64,000 nucleotides of DNA. Origin: Pseudanabaena biceps (GTDB taxonomy: Bacteria > Cyanobacteriota > Cyanobacteriia > Pseudanabaenales > Pseudanabaenaceae). Numbering within the stretch: position 1 is the stretch's first letter; every line of letters starts with the position of its first letter. The translations under genes were made by a program, and so were the position numbers. The stretch covers positions 62,001-126,000 of the forward strand of contig JAATWA010000005.1 of NCBI GenBank assembly GCA_013361095.1, read 5' to 3'. Below, one piece after another: positions 63,421 to 64,000 of the stretch. The notes below the pieces were generated by a model, which was given only the letters and a program-made list of their open reading frames with translations, was not told the origin of the DNA and made no database searches.

Positions 63421-63915
63421 ATGCCCAACCCATCTGATTGTCCTATTGACTACGCAGCGATCGCCCGTTCAGTAATGAAACCATCGGGACAACAGCCTGC
63501 GTGGTTAGTCGAAGGTCAGGCTATATATGCTCCTAGCCATGCCCAAGGAATTGGTAAAATCACAGCTATTTTAGGCGATCGCCTCATAGCCAAATTTCCC
63601 AACTATTCAGTACCTGTAATCATCACAAACTGGCAAGAAGCAATCAATCGTCAAGAAATATTGCCAGCTAACAGTCAGGAAATAACATCAGAAATTACCC
63701 GTGAACAGGAAATCTATGATGTAAGTGAAGAAGACATAGCCACGATTCCGCATCCAGAATTTAGAGAGATTGCACTCAACTTTCAAGCATCTCTTGCGGC
63801 AATTCGCGTAACGAAAAGTACAGAAGGAGATGCTTATATATTACCTGTGGATCTGCCCAGTGTTTATCGTCAGTGTGCTGTTGCTTATACAGATTTTTGG
63901 GCGTTGCACAAATGA
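63421..63915 (+). CDS. Uncharacterised protein
   Basis: 164 residues with AGGAAA before the ATG. The N-terminal part PAWLVEGQAIYAPSHAQGIG and KITAILGDRLIAKFPNYSVPVI may form a small beta-barrel (SH3-like). The C-terminal half is acidic and helical. I do not recognise it. It forms a likely pair with the preceding gene. Function unknown. Confidence 0.6.
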   Translation: MPNPSDCPIDYAAIARSVMKPSGQQPAWLVEGQAIYAPSHAQGIGKITAILGDRLIAKFPNYSVPVIITNWQEAINRQEILPANSQEITSEITREQEIYDVSEEDIATIPHPEFREIALNFQASLAAIRVTKSTEGDAYILPVDLPSVYRQCAVAYTDFWALHK

Positions 63916-63963
63916 AGGATGAATGAGTAAATAAAAGACAACGAGTTTAAGCAATGAAACATA

Positions 63964-64000
63964 ATGAAATGTCCAAAGTGCGGATCATCACATATTCGTA
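63964..64000 (+). CDS. Start of a possible IS1-type transposase (InsA-like), cut by window end
   Basis: Only 12 codons are visible: MKCPKCGSSHIR. The CPKCG zinc-ribbon start is typical of IS1 InsA proteins in cyanobacteria. The call rests on these few residues. Confidence 0.4.
   Translation, partial: MKCPKCGSSHIR

Noticed and set aside
1..64000. CRISPR arrays, tRNA or rRNA genes.
   Set aside because: No regularly spaced repeats with unique spacers and no cloverleaf or rRNA-like sequence were noticed. The repeats found are IS ends, palindromes and AT-rich words.

Overview
The window is cyanobacterial. The HIP1 octamer GCGATCGC is frequent on both strands, base composition is AT-rich, and the replication, partition and insertion-sequence families are ones typical of cyanobacteria. 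A Pseudanabaena-like host is a guess from general feel, not a demonstrated assignment. Two replication genes of the CyRepA1 type, two ParA-type partition loci, a HigBA toxin-antitoxin pair and about ten insertion elements point to a large plasmid, a plasmid cointegrate, or a chromosomal site that absorbed plasmid DNA.

Layout. 1-18.9 kb: a surface-polysaccharide cluster with a GT10 fucosyltransferase-like gene (cut by the window edge), a flippase, two GT4 and four paralogous GT2 glycosyltransferases, two radical SAM enzymes, an epimerase, a methyltransferase, a secreted GH30-like hydrolase, two Gfo/Idh oxidoreductases and an acyltransferase. 19.0-22.8 kb: nested insertion sequences (IS630 inside IS256 inside IS30, beside an older IS630 stump). 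22.8-28.6 kb: plasmid replicon A, with an AT-rich repeat region, an RHH protein, a frameshifted ParA and CyRepA1 copy A with a candidate antisense RNA. 28.7-31.3 kb: a yugP remnant, a HAD phosphatase and the NAD(P)H-hydrate repair gene. 31.6-37.2 kb: a small charged protein and a very large broken gene whose motifs resemble two-barrel RNA polymerases of the eukaryotic RDR/RdRP type. It has two in-frame stops and an IS982 insertion. 37.3-40.3 kb: HigBA, two plasmid-type genes and another IS630-type element. 40.3-45.6 kb: a stress/carbonyl-detoxification gene row on the minus strand, partly decayed. 45.9-53.4 kb: a tyrosine recombinase and a second transposon graveyard, including an aldo/keto reductase split by IS630. 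53.5-58.2 kb: an inverted second copy of the HAD-yugP-leader-rep block. 58.2-64 kb: two methyltransferases, ParAB with two large palindromes upstream, and small plasmid-type genes ending in a possible IS1 start.

How the parts fit. The glycan genes would make, modify and export a polysaccharide. The rep and par genes would maintain the replicon. The two rep copies are nearly identical in the helicase core, share a leader containing a structured candidate antisense RNA, and lie in opposite orientation about 27 kb apart, so recombination could invert the DNA between them. The duplicated block has decayed in a complementary way: HAD is intact only in copy A and yugP only in copy B.

The item I consider most worth following is the RDR-like polymerase gene at 31829-37244.
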